Source of the DNA: Cerasicoccus maritimus
GTDB taxonomy: Bacteria > Verrucomicrobiota > Verrucomicrobiia > Opitutales > Cerasicoccaceae
Length of the DNA stretch: 64,000 nucleotides
NCBI GenBank assembly: GCA_031296935.1
Contig: JAVDPD010000009.1
Location: 102,449 to 166,448, forward strand
Direction: 5' to 3'
The notes under the pieces were generated by a model that was not told the DNA's origin, searched no databases, and was given only the letters and a program-made list of their open reading frames with translations. This document shows positions 38,997 to 47,650 of this stretch, in pieces; the first letter of the stretch is position 1, and every line of letters starts with the position of its first letter. Made by a program: the position numbers and the translations under genes.

Positions 38997-39478
38997 GATC
39001 ACGCTTCTGTGGTCGGCGAGCTCCAATCAATCACTCGCATTTAACCCATCCACCGCCATGAATGACTCTACTGATATTCCACGCTGCCCGACGTAGCCTT
39101 GCGCTGCGGGTATCCCAGTCGACGCCATGCGGGGTCATCCGACCGCGCGCTTGGCGGCCGCTTGCAAACGGGCCCATTCGCCGCCTGCCTTGGTGACAGC
39201 AAGCAGGCGCCCGACGCCCAGATTTGTGCGCATCCGCTGCCTTGCGTGACGCTCTATGCCAGCCTGTCCAGCGCCGTGTCGACGTGTGAGTCGTGTCCCA
39301 ACTGATCTGCTGTTTCGTTCGGAATTTTTCCTTTGTCGTAGCGGACGCCAGTTGCGGCGCGCTCCAGCCGATGGCCCCTAAGCCGTCTGCGTTCCACCTG
39401 CGCCTCGTTTGCGGCGAGCGGGCGGGCGGGGCAGTGTTCTTTCTTAGTTAAAAAATCGGGTTTTACCCCCCCCCTCCA
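38997..39478 (+). ncRNA. Candidate structured RNA, copy A
   Basis: No protein-coding frame explains this 480-bp stretch in a 700-bp gap. It is related to 62256-62720. A 12-codon ORF starts at 39058 in the shared context CCGCCATGAAT. GCCTGC/GCAGGC with inner TTG/CAA pairs (39183-39208) closes the loop GTGACAG (39193-39199); copy B has the same loop on a different stem. CGGGC/GCCCG extends the stem. TCTATGCCAGC (39253-39263) and a 9-C tract (39466-39474) are also shared. Transcription start and end are estimates. It lies between the NfeD-like gene (divergent) and the AsmA-like gene (convergent). Confidence 0.55.
39058..39096 (+). CDS. Putative 12-codon ORF in RNA candidate A
   Basis: ATG ... 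TAG encoding MNDSTDIPRCPT. Its counterpart in copy B (62307-62345) has exactly the same length, the same ACCGCCATGAAT start context and TAG stop. Only MN-S is shared in sequence. No Shine-Dalgarno is visible. It may be a leader peptide, or the ATG may be part of the RNA structure. Confidence 0.3.
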   Translation: MNDSTDIPRCPT

Positions 39479-39558
39479 GTCTCAAATGGGGTTCTACTTG
39501 GTCTGTTCTCACGTCGTCTGGTGGCAGACAACTTTCAATGCGACCGCTTTGAGCAGCT

Positions 39559-40344
39559 TTAGTTTTCCGTGTCTTTGCTGGTTTTGTATTGTTCTTCGAG
39601 GTGCTTTTGGAGGAGCTTGAGCGTGAGGTCGTTTTCGATCTCGGAGGCGGCTTTTTCGAGGTCGCCGGCCACTTGGGGCAGGCCGCTTTGGTTGAGGTCG
39701 GCGGCGATGGCTTCGATGATCGGGCGCAGGCTGTCGACGTTGTCAAACGACTTGTCGTAGTTGAGGTCGATGGCGCGGTAAAGGGTTTCATCGCCAGCAG
39801 AGGCCACGAGCTTCACGCGTTTGAGGGCGAAGTTGAGCTGGTTGATGACGATCTTTTCGGGGACGGTTTGGTTTTCCTCGGCGGCTGCGGCGTGGATTTG
39901 CTGAACGACGAGGGCCCAGTTTTCCTCGGCGGCCTCGATAAAGGCGTCGAGGTTGGACATGTCGAAGTTGCCTTCGCTGAAGCTGAGCTCGTCGATGATG
40001 AGCGTGATCTCGCTGAGGGCAATGTGGTCGGCGTCCCAGCTTTTGCGGTCGAGGCCGACGGTCAGCTCACCGATGCGCATGAAGTCGCGGTCGGCGAAGT
40101 CTTCCGGGTTGTCGATGGTGATGTCCTTCAGGGTGAAGGACTGTTTGCGGAAGCTGACGGAGCCGTCTTTAACACTGGTCGGGAAGCCAGTGGCCTCGGT
40201 GATCGCGGACTCGGCAATCTGCGGGGCCATTTCGTCGACGGCCCAGGCGAAGCCAATGATGAGCAATACCGCCAGCACGACGAGCCCGCCAATGAGGGAT
40301 AGGATGCAGCCGATCGGCTTGGTAACGATTTTAAAGAGGCCCAT
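39559..40344 (-). CDS. AsmA-like membrane-anchored protein
   Basis: 261 residues from MGLFKIV. One N-terminal membrane span (IGCILSLIGGLVVLAVLLIIGFAWA) is followed by a domain with VSFRKQSFTLKDITIDNPEDFADRDFMRIGELTVGLDRKSW, which has the AsmA/DUF748-type pattern (thin strands, LKDITIDNP). The C-terminal part is a helical, Glu-rich segment (DLEKAASEIENDLTLKLLQKHLEEQY). Such proteins sit in the periplasm and are linked to envelope lipid homeostasis; the role here is inferred. Confidence 0.65.
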   Translation of the reverse strand: MGLFKIVTKPIGCILSLIGGLVVLAVLLIIGFAWAVDEMAPQIAESAITEATGFPTSVKDGSVSFRKQSFTLKDITIDNPEDFADRDFMRIGELTVGLDRKSWDADHIALSEITLIIDELSFSEGNFDMSNLDAFIEAAEENWALVVQQIHAAAAEENQTVPEKIVINQLNFALKRVKLVASAGDETLYRAIDLNYDKSFDNVDSLRPIIEAIAADLNQSGLPQVAGDLEKAASEIENDLTLKLLQKHLEEQYKTSKDTEN

Positions 40345-40630
40345 GCAGTGTGGTAGATTGTGTGTGGCTGAAGCGTCGGCAGGCCAGCTTTTTCGTGCGG
40401 GAATCGTTTGTCCGCCGGGTAAAAACCGCGCCAACCGGCATGCTCGGCCAGCGCGGTGGGAAGGTTTAGGACTACTTCGTTAAATTCATTTAGAACCGCC
40501 TCAGGAAGGTTCATGAGGTGGAAATGGCCGCAAAAAGGCTCAAAAAACACAAATACTTGCTGCGCTGCCTACTGGTCTTGCGCTCTTTTGCGCCTTCTTG
40601 TGGCGATCTATTCTTTATAACTAAGTGGGA

Positions 40631-41584
40631 TTAGGCTCCGGCGAAGGCGTCGGTGATCAGCACCACGCTGTCTTCGGCGGCGACAAAGGTGAAGGCCGTG
40701 TCGTAGGGCAGGAGGACGTTGGCGCCCTTGGCCACCTTGGCCCCGTCTTCGAGGTCGCGAACGCTGCCTTGGGTGACGCTGAGCAGGCGGGGCTGCTCGT
40801 TGGCGGCAAATTCCAGGCGCTCGCCGGCCTTGAGCTCAAACTTGGTCAGGTTGAAGATTTCGCTTTCGACGAGGTCTTGCTTGCCGGGGGCGGGCTTGAT
40901 GGTTTCCGGCTCGAAGTCGTCGAAGTTGATGCACTTGAGGGACTCGTCGATGTGGAGCTGGCGCGGAACGCCGTCGAGGCCGACGCGGCCCCAGTCATAG
41001 ACGCGGTAAGTGGTGTCGGAATTCTGCTGGATTTCGAGGATGAGGTTCCCGCCGTCGATCGCGTGCATGCGGCCGCTGCGGACAAACATCGACTCGCCGG
41101 GCTGCACAGACATGCGGTGGACGCATTCCTCGAGCGTGCCGTTTTTGAGGCGCTCTTCAAACTCGTCGCGGGTGACGCCGTTTTTGAGGCCCACGATCAT
41201 GCCGGCGTCGCCATCAGTTTCGGCGACATACCAATTTTCGGTCTTGGGCTCGCCGCCGAGGCTCGGTGCGATGTCTGCCGGCGGGTGAACCTGGAGGCTC
41301 AGGCGTTCCTGGCAGTCTAGCCACTTGACGAGGATGGGGAAAGGGGTGGCGGGGTCCCATTGGGGTCCCATGATCTGGGCAGCGTTCTTTTCGAGGGCCT
41401 GGCGGATGGTGAGGCCATCGAGGCCGGCGCCTTGAAGGACGCTTTGGGCCTCGGGGCGGTCAACGACTTCCCACGACTCGCCGTAGGGCTCGTTGTCGGG
41501 GAGGGTGCGCCCGAGTTTTGCTTCGAGGCCTCGGCCGCCCCAAACGCGTTGCTGGTAGATTGGCTGGAAGGTAATGAATCGCAT
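40631..41584 (-). CDS. manA: Mannose-6-phosphate isomerase, type I (cupin)
   Basis: 317 residues. PYGESWEVVDRPEAQS near the N-terminus, LSLQVHPPADIA (metal site), RMHAIDGGNLILEIQQNSDTTYRVYDW and the C-terminal LSVTQGSVRDLED cupin block are typical of short manA enzymes. It converts mannose-6-phosphate and fructose-6-phosphate. No other mannose gene is adjacent. Confidence 0.92.
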   Translation of the reverse strand: MRFITFQPIYQQRVWGGRGLEAKLGRTLPDNEPYGESWEVVDRPEAQSVLQGAGLDGLTIRQALEKNAAQIMGPQWDPATPFPILVKWLDCQERLSLQVHPPADIAPSLGGEPKTENWYVAETDGDAGMIVGLKNGVTRDEFEERLKNGTLEECVHRMSVQPGESMFVRSGRMHAIDGGNLILEIQQNSDTTYRVYDWGRVGLDGVPRQLHIDESLKCINFDDFEPETIKPAPGKQDLVESEIFNLTKFELKAGERLEFAANEQPRLLSVTQGSVRDLEDGAKVAKGANVLLPYDTAFTFVAAEDSVVLITDAFAGA

Positions 41585-41874
41585 TTCAGCTTAGACTTTA
41601 CCCCTGTCCTCAAGTGGGTCAATAGGGCGTTTGCGGTGCGCGCTACTTGCGAGTGAAACCGGTGCGCAATTGCCGGGGGCTTGTGGCTACCTTACATTTC
41701 CAGTTGATTGCAGGGGCTGACGCTGTCAGTTTGTGGGCTAAATCATTCAGTGGGAGGCAAAAAGAAGCTTTTTCTCTTTCGCCTTTGGTGGTCATGCTAT
41801 CCATAGTTTGTAGCGTTTTCGCCTAATGGCTTGTTTTCGCAATCCTACTCGGTATCTTATCTTTCGACTAACCT
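41585..41874. other. Divergent spacer between manA and ftsK
   Basis: 290 bp without a credible gene. No strong inverted repeat seen; it should contain both promoters. Confidence 0.35.
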
Positions 41875-44622
41875 ATGGCCGGATCTGGCAAAAAAAAGCA
41901 ACCTGCACCGCAAAAGAAGTCCTTCGCACCACGTGAGAAGTCGCGCCCGTTATTAGGCATCGTCCTGCTGCTGGTGGGGCTGTTTTTGTTGGTGGCGATG
42001 ATCGACTTCGAGCCACTACAGTCCGACCAGTTTGTGGTGGGCGACGTGGGTGAGGGGTCCACGAACCTTGCGGGTGAAATCGGTGTGAAGACCAGCGCCC
42101 TCATGCTGCGGATGTTCGGTCTGGTTTCCTGGCTGGTCCCGGTGGCGTTCATCTGGGTGGCGTATCTGTTGATTTTTAAGCGCGCCCATCGGGTTCGCCT
42201 GCGCCTTTATCTGTCGATGGCGTTGTTTTTTCTGTCGGTAACGGGCATCGCAATGCTCTTTGAGCAGTGGGGCGCAGTGCCGCCGGATGACGCGTCAACT
42301 GGAGTGCAGGTGGCGAAGGTCGTTGAAGCGCCGGAGTCTAGTTCGTATCCGCAGGGCCTGGGCGGCTTGTTGGGGCAGGTTTTGTGTAACAGCTACACGG
42401 TCCAATACCTGGGCAGTTTTGGCAACGCGCTCTTACTTGCGGCGACAATGTTCTTCAGCTCGCTGTTCCTCTTTACGGATAACATATCGGCCTACTTGCG
42501 TAATCGGCAGGTGAATGCCGCCGCCCGCGCCGATGCCAAGGCCAAGCAAAAGGCCGCGTTCGAAAAGCAACGTGCGCGTGACGAGCTGGAGGCCAAGCGT
42601 GTTGTCGAACAAGAGGAAAAGAAGAAGAAGACGCTGAAGAAGCCCCCGACGACTAAGAAGGCCATTCTCGCAGACGATGGTCCCAAAAACCCGCGTAAGC
42701 CCTTGGCTCTGGGGACGTCTATTTTGGGTGAGCCGGAGCCGGCAGTGGATGATTATGTGCCGGAGGCGGAGCAATTTTCGCTGGAGGAAGAAGAGATTGA
42801 GATCGAAGAAGAGATCATCGACGCGCCGCCTACCCCGCCCAAGCCGAAGCCCAAAGCTGGCGAAACTCGCACGCCGTTTTCGCTGCCGCCGCGTCCGAAC
42901 TCCACGACGCCGCCCTTTAAAAACAAGGACGGCAGCACGAATGCGCCTTTTGCCAAAAAGACTACACCGCCGTTCCGCAAAGTGGCCAATGGCGAAGATG
43001 ACGGCAAGGTCGTGCGCCGCGTGGCGGGCATTACCATTGTCGAAAGTGAAAAAACGGAAAAGGCCGACTCAAATCGCCCGGATCGTCGCGGCGACTACAT
43101 TTTCCCGCCGCTTGACCTGCTGGCCGACCCGCCCTCCAATGCGCACGAAGACCCGCAGAACTACGAGGAGATGGCCAACCAACTGGTCCAGACCCTGGAA
43201 GAGTTCAACGTGAAGGTCGCGCCGGCCGAGGTGCTCACCGGCCCCGTCATTACGCGTTACGAAGTCACGCCGGCGCCCGGCGTCCGCGTGGAAAAAATTC
43301 TCAATCTGGATAAAAACATCGCGCTTGGCCTCAAGGCGGACGCGGTGCGCATCATTGCGCCGGTGCCCGGCAAGGGCACAGTGGGCGTCGAGGTGCCGAA
43401 CCGCTTCCCGAAGCCGGTTTGCATGAAGGAGATTGTCGAGTCGAAGTCCTGGGCTGATTCCAAGGCGGAAATCCCCGTCGTGCTCGGCAAGGACGTGACC
43501 GGCAAGGCCATCGTTGAGGACCTCACCAAGATGCCGCACATGCTCATCGCGGGCTCCACCGGTTCGGGTAAAACGGTCTGTATCAACGCAGTTATTGCGT
43601 CGCTGCTTTACCACGCGGGGCCGGAAGATTTGCGCTTCATCATGGTCGACCCGAAGGTCGTCGAAATGCAGGTTTACAACGACCTACCGCATATGTTGAT
43701 CCCCGTGGTGACGGACCCGAAGAAGGTGCCCGGCGCGCTGAAATATTTGATCAACGAGATGGAGCGCCGCTACCAGATTTTTGCCAAGGTGGGCGTCCGG
43801 AACATTGCCGGCTTTAATAAGAAGCTCGCCAAGGACAAGGAAGAGCAGGCCAAGCTGGAGCAGCTCGAGCGTGAGCAGGGCGGCGATATGACCCCCGAGG
43901 AGCGCGCCGCGCAAGCCACATTGGAAGTCCCCCGCGACGACGGCGTGTTCGAAATTCCAGAAAAGAAGCTACCTTACATCGTCTGTATTATCGACGAGTT
44001 GGCTGACCTCATGATGGTCGCCCCGCAGGACATCGAAACCGGCGTCGCCCGCTTGGCGCAGCTCGCCCGCGCAGCCGGCATTCACTTGATCCTCGCGACG
44101 CAGCGCCCGTCGGTAAACGTCATTACGGGTGTCATCAAGGCGAATTTGCCCACGCGTATTTCGTTCAAGGTGGCGTCCAAGGTGGACAGCCGCACGATCC
44201 TCGACCAGCAGGGCGCGGACTCGCTGATCGGCAAGGGCGACATGCTCTTCATCCCGCCGGGCACGAGCAACCTCGTCCGCGCGCAGGGCGCGTTTGTGTC
44301 CGACGACGAAATCAACAGCATTGTCGATTACTTGAAGGAGCAAAATGGCGAGCCCGAATACGCCGAGGAAGTGCAGCAGCAGATCGAGGCCGGGGACGGC
44401 GATGGTGGTGGCGGCCCAGAGGGCGATTTCGACGACGAGCTCGTCCCCGAGGCGATCAACATCATCAAGACGCATCAGCGCGCCTCGACCAGTTTCCTCC
44501 AGCGCAAGCTCAAGATCGGCTACAACCGCGCAGCCCGCATCATGGAAATCCTCGAGGACGAAGGCATCGTCGGCCCGGACAACGGCTCCAGCCCGCGCGA
44601 GATCCTCGAGCCGATGGATTAG
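41875..44622 (+). CDS. ftsK: DNA translocase FtsK/SpoIIIE
   Basis: 915 residues. Four hydrophobic helices occupy about residues 24-200. A Lys/Pro/Glu-rich linker (about 215-395) follows. The motor domain has LIAGSTGSGKTVCINAVI (Walker A, near residue 557) and YIVCIIDELADLMMVAP (Walker B). The C-terminal gamma winged helix is FLQRKLKIGYNRAARIMEILEDEGIVGP. FtsK pumps chromosome ends at the division site and activates dimer resolution. It is the full-length form with membrane, linker and motor parts. Confidence 0.96.
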   Translation: MAGSGKKKQPAPQKKSFAPREKSRPLLGIVLLLVGLFLLVAMIDFEPLQSDQFVVGDVGEGSTNLAGEIGVKTSALMLRMFGLVSWLVPVAFIWVAYLLIFKRAHRVRLRLYLSMALFFLSVTGIAMLFEQWGAVPPDDASTGVQVAKVVEAPESSSYPQGLGGLLGQVLCNSYTVQYLGSFGNALLLAATMFFSSLFLFTDNISAYLRNRQVNAAARADAKAKQKAAFEKQRARDELEAKRVVEQEEKKKKTLKKPPTTKKAILADDGPKNPRKPLALGTSILGEPEPAVDDYVPEAEQFSLEEEEIEIEEEIIDAPPTPPKPKPKAGETRTPFSLPPRPNSTTPPFKNKDGSTNAPFAKKTTPPFRKVANGEDDGKVVRRVAGITIVESEKTEKADSNRPDRRGDYIFPPLDLLADPPSNAHEDPQNYEEMANQLVQTLEEFNVKVAPAEVLTGPVITRYEVTPAPGVRVEKILNLDKNIALGLKADAVRIIAPVPGKGTVGVEVPNRFPKPVCMKEIVESKSWADSKAEIPVVLGKDVTGKAIVEDLTKMPHMLIAGSTGSGKTVCINAVIASLLYHAGPEDLRFIMVDPKVVEMQVYNDLPHMLIPVVTDPKKVPGALKYLINEMERRYQIFAKVGVRNIAGFNKKLAKDKEEQAKLEQLEREQGGDMTPEERAAQATLEVPRDDGVFEIPEKKLPYIVCIIDELADLMMVAPQDIETGVARLAQLARAAGIHLILATQRPSVNVITGVIKANLPTRISFKVASKVDSRTILDQQGADSLIGKGDMLFIPPGTSNLVRAQGAFVSDDEINSIVDYLKEQNGEPEYAEEVQQQIEAGDGDGGGGPEGDFDDELVPEAINIIKTHQRASTSFLQRKLKIGYNRAARIMEILEDEGIVGPDNGSSPREILEPMD

Positions 44623-44624
44623 GT

Positions 44625-44757
44625 GGAAGGAAAAAGATTAAAGGAAAAAGGAAAAAGTGGGGATGCCTGCCTGTTGCGTATCAGGCTTTTGTCGATTGTC
44701 CTCAGCTCAATCCACCACTCTGAAACTTTAATTTTTAATCTTTTTCCTTTAATCTTC
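44625..44757. repeat. Inverted repeat downstream of ftsK
   Basis: AGATTAAAGGAAAAAG (44635-44650) has a perfect inverted copy at 44740-44755. The same 16-mer occurs once more at 61635-61650 upstream of ridA. The 90-bp loop holds no gene. Confidence 0.75.
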
Positions 44758-44916
44758 GGCGCACCTGCGCCGACCTCACAAGCTGCTGATCCGCTGTGGG
44801 ATAGGTTTGGGGCGGGGGGGAACATTAAAAAGTTCGCGAATTTATCCCCTGTAAACATGAGTATGATTAATTCCGTCTTGCGCCCTGCCAATATTTCCCA
44901 ACAACTCTAGGTGTTA

Positions 44917-45768
44917 ATGCCGAACATCGGGGACAGATTGGAGGAAGCGCGGAAGCGTCAGGGGGTATCGATACGGGAGGCCTCTGAGGCTACCAAAATC
45001 CGTGGCGACCTATTGCTGAGTCTGGAGAGTAATAACTTCGACTTCGATCTGCCCGATGTTTACAAGCGCGGCTTCCTCAAGCTCTACGCCCGCTACCTCA
45101 AGCTCGACACCGATAAAATCATGGCCGACTTCGAGGCCGTCATGCTCGGGCGCAGCAAGGTAAAGCGCAGTGATTCGCGTGAATTTTTCGGCCGCATGGA
45201 TTTGCCCGAGCGCACCACGCCGCTCGGCAGCAGTGAGTCCACGCCGCCCTTTGGCACCCACGACGAGGAAGGCAGCCGCCCCAATCGCGGCGAAGGCAAG
45301 CCAGCCGAGCGCATGGAGCAGCAGGCTGACACCTCGCTATACTGGAAGATCGGCGCGATCTTCGTGGGCGTCTTCATTATTTTCACTTTGCTGACGCTGC
45401 TCGTGCAGTCGATTTTCCCCGGTGACTCCGATGCTCCGGATGATTCGCCTGCCGACACCGCCATCACGGACACCACCGACACGGATTCCACGGTTGCTAC
45501 CGCCGGATCGATGAATGTGGTCCTCGTTGGGCTCGGTGACACCAGTGTGGTCGTCAATACGGTGGAGGGCAATCAGCGCATTGTCGAAGCGTCCGGTTCT
45601 CTGCAAGCCGGCGAAGAAGTGTCCTTCTCTGCCAATGGTCCGATCATGATCGTGGCGCAGAATATTCAGAACATTATGGTTCGCATCAACGGTCGCGACT
45701 ACCGCGCTGGCAGCATGACGGGCCTCGGTCGTTGGTACTTCAACGAAAACGGCCCCTATACTCCCTAA
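44917..45768 (+). CDS. rodZ: RodZ-like cell-shape protein
   Basis: 283 residues from ATG 44917 (a GTG two codons upstream is possible). The N-terminal HTH_25 domain (GDRLEEARKRQGVSIREASEATKIRGDLLLSLE, then DVYKRGFLKLYARYLKLD) is the MreB-binding part. One membrane span (YWKIGAIFVGVFIIFTLLTLLV) lies near residues 146-168. A Asp/Thr-rich linker and a C-terminal beta-rich domain (DTSVVVNTVEGNQRIVEASGS) follow. RodZ anchors MreB for rod-shape growth; no mreB is in the window. Confidence 0.85.
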   Translation: MPNIGDRLEEARKRQGVSIREASEATKIRGDLLLSLESNNFDFDLPDVYKRGFLKLYARYLKLDTDKIMADFEAVMLGRSKVKRSDSREFFGRMDLPERTTPLGSSESTPPFGTHDEEGSRPNRGEGKPAERMEQQADTSLYWKIGAIFVGVFIIFTLLTLLVQSIFPGDSDAPDDSPADTAITDTTDTDSTVATAGSMNVVLVGLGDTSVVVNTVEGNQRIVEASGSLQAGEEVSFSANGPIMIVAQNIQNIMVRINGRDYRAGSMTGLGRWYFNENGPYTP

Positions 45769-45771
45769 CCC

Positions 45772-45827
45772 CAGCCTCCGGCTGGACCGGCGGATGCCTT
45801 GCATCCGGATTTCCGCATTGCGGAAAT
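45772..45827. repeat. Hairpin modules with altered arms
   Basis: CAGCC-tcc-GGCTG (45772-45784) is the CAGCG-tcc-CGCTG module with a compensated change. GGATGC/GCATCC and ATTTCCGCA-t-TGCGGAAAT (45809-45827) follow. It begins four bases past the rodZ stop. Confidence 0.85.
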
Positions 45828-45865
45828 GGCCTATCGAACTGAAACGGGTAGGGCGCACTTGTAAG

Positions 45866-46133
45866 GCACTTTTCATCTAACTTGGCCAATCAGGTGGGGA
45901 TGAGATTGTAAGCAGCGCAAGGCGGCATTGATTGAGCGGGCTGTAAGCCCGTGATTGAAATGCCAGCGCCGCGACCTTCCAATCTGGCCCCAAGCCTTTA
46001 ACCGAGCGCTTTTCCGCGTCAGCTTCGTTGGCTTTTCTCTGACGCACTTACTTACAGCCCGCAGCCGCTCAAGCCGCCTTGCTGAACACGAAAAATCATT
46101 GCGGCCTGATCGGCCAAGTTAGATGAAAAGTGC
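45866..46133. repeat. 268-bp long-palindrome element
   Basis: Ends are a 29-bp inverted repeat with one mismatch (45866-45894 and 46105-46133, arms starting GCACTTTTCATCTAACTTGG). Internal arms also pair: CAAGGCGG...GAGCGGGCTGTAAG near 45918 with CTTACAGCCCG...GCCGCCTTG near 46050. GGGCTGTAAGCCC and GCGTCAG...CTGACGC form inner hairpins. No ORF. It looks like a non-autonomous mobile element or a very long hairpin RNA. Confidence 0.8.
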
Positions 46134-46207
46134 TCTCTAAAAACTCAATTGACCTTCCTTGAAGCGCGTCTTCGTGGTCAACATTCCATTTCTTCACCTC
46201 GACGAAG

Positions 46208-47650
46208 TTAGAATTCTTTTTCGTAGCGCACGCCGTTGGCGTCTTCGAAGTAGAGCAGGCCGAGGGCCTTATCTTCACCGATCCAGCGGATGCCTAGCTC
46301 GGGATTGACAATGGTACCGGCTGGGTAAGTTGTTCCATCGAGGATCATTTTACCACGACCCACTTGAATGCCGCGCAGATTCTCCACCCAGTCGAGAATG
46401 TTCGGGTCCTGCTGGCCATAGGTGACGGCGCGTGGGCCTTCGACTACTGCGGGCTTAGCAGTTGGCGTGGGTGCAGGCTGCGGCGCAACTACGGCAGTTG
46501 AATCCGCTGGCTTGGAATCGCCAAGGATTTCATCCGTGTTCGATTTTTCATTCACTTGTGCAACGGCGGCTTTGGCCTTGTCGATGGACTCCTTGGGTAT
46601 ATCGGCAATGCTGGTCGGTTTGGGCTTAGACTCGGGCTCGGCGCTTGCGGTTGCTGGTGGTGGCGCGGGGTCTTCTTGGTCTCCCCCGGTAAAGAGCATG
46701 ATGCCCACGAAGGCGATGCCCACGATGAGCACAAGTAAGATGCCCACTGCCATCACGATGTGTTTGGCGTGGCCCTTTTTGCTATCCAGTTCTTCGCCGA
46801 CTAAATCTTGCTTGGGCGCCGGTTTGCCGACAGGGGGTGGCGCTTTCGTACCGCCAGTCGGAGGAGGGGGTGGCATGCTGCCACCTGCTGGTGGTGGAGG
46901 AGGCGGTGTGCTTGCGCCAGGAATTGGTGGTGGACCACCCGCAGTGGGGGGAGGTGGCGGACCTCCAGCCTGCGCTCCGCCAAGTGGCGGTGGAGGTGGG
47001 GCTCCTGTGGGGGGTGGCGGCGGTGGTGCCGCAGCCGGAGCCGCGCCTGTTGGTGGAGGTGGGGTAAAGGTATTGTTGGTGGCTTGCTCCTCTTCAGAGA
47101 GGCCCCAGCTCATGTCGCTTTTGGGTTGCTCGCTGGTGGTCGCGTCGTCACTGGAAGCGGTGCGCTTTAGGCCGAGTTTGACCTTTTTACGGGGTGGTTC
47201 TTCGGGCCCGGACGAAGGAGCTTGAGGGGCCTCCGCCGCCGGTGGCGCTGGCGGCTCAGGCTCAGTCGTGGCTGGTGGAGAGGTGGGGGCGCTATCGCTT
47301 GGTTGAGCGGGTTGCGAACCACGTTTGAGGCCCAGGCGCACCTTGGGCTTTTCTGACTCGTTGGCCTGTGGCTCGGGAGCCGGGGGAGGCGTGGCCGCAG
47401 CTGGCGGTGGCGTGGGAATGGGGGGCGTGGTTGAGGCTGCTGGCTCGGCGGCAGGTGTGGCTTCCTCCGCGGGTTCTTCGCTGGACCGCTTGAAGCTCAT
47501 GCGAATGGGCTTCTTTTCCGCCGGTTCCTCAGCGGGCTGTTCGGCGGGGGAATCAGCGGGTGACGTGGCTGGTGCAGGCTCTCCCTTTTTGCGGAGAATC
47601 AGCTTACGCTTACCGCTGGAATTGCTTCCGGTATTCGACTCCTGAGTCAT
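46208..47650 (-). CDS. Proline-rich membrane protein with GspB-like C-terminal domain
   Basis: 480 residues. The cytoplasmic part (1-300) is Pro/Ala/Glu-rich and carries four short basic motifs in similar spacing: KLILRKKG, IRMSFKRS, KVRLGLKRG and KVKLGLKRT. A poly-Pro/Gly segment follows, then one membrane span (IVMAVGILLVLIVGIAFVGIML, about 305-327). The C-terminal domain (IQVGRGKMILDGTTYPAGTIVN ... FEDANGVRYEKEF) is like that of the preceding gene. The start lies 41 bases inside the preceding gene, so translation is coupled. Function unknown; a scaffold for envelope secretion is plausible. Confidence 0.65.
   Translation of the reverse strand: MTQESNTGSNSSGKRKLILRKKGEPAPATSPADSPAEQPAEEPAEKKPIRMSFKRSSEEPAEEATPAAEPAASTTPPIPTPPPAAATPPPAPEPQANESEKPKVRLGLKRGSQPAQPSDSAPTSPPATTEPEPPAPPAAEAPQAPSSGPEEPPRKKVKLGLKRTASSDDATTSEQPKSDMSWGLSEEEQATNNTFTPPPPTGAAPAAAPPPPPPTGAPPPPPLGGAQAGGPPPPPTAGGPPPIPGASTPPPPPPAGGSMPPPPPTGGTKAPPPVGKPAPKQDLVGEELDSKKGHAKHIVMAVGILLVLIVGIAFVGIMLFTGGDQEDPAPPPATASAEPESKPKPTSIADIPKESIDKAKAAVAQVNEKSNTDEILGDSKPADSTAVVAPQPAPTPTAKPAVVEGPRAVTYGQQDPNILDWVENLRGIQVGRGKMILDGTTYPAGTIVNPELGIRWIGEDKALGLLYFEDANGVRYEKEF

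Noticed and set aside
38997-39478. RNA candidate A as tmRNA or RNase P RNA
   Set aside because: No tRNA-like ends, no tag reading frame ending in Ala-Ala, and no GAGGAAAGTCC or ACAGAAACC-type RNase P core. Two copies also speak against it.
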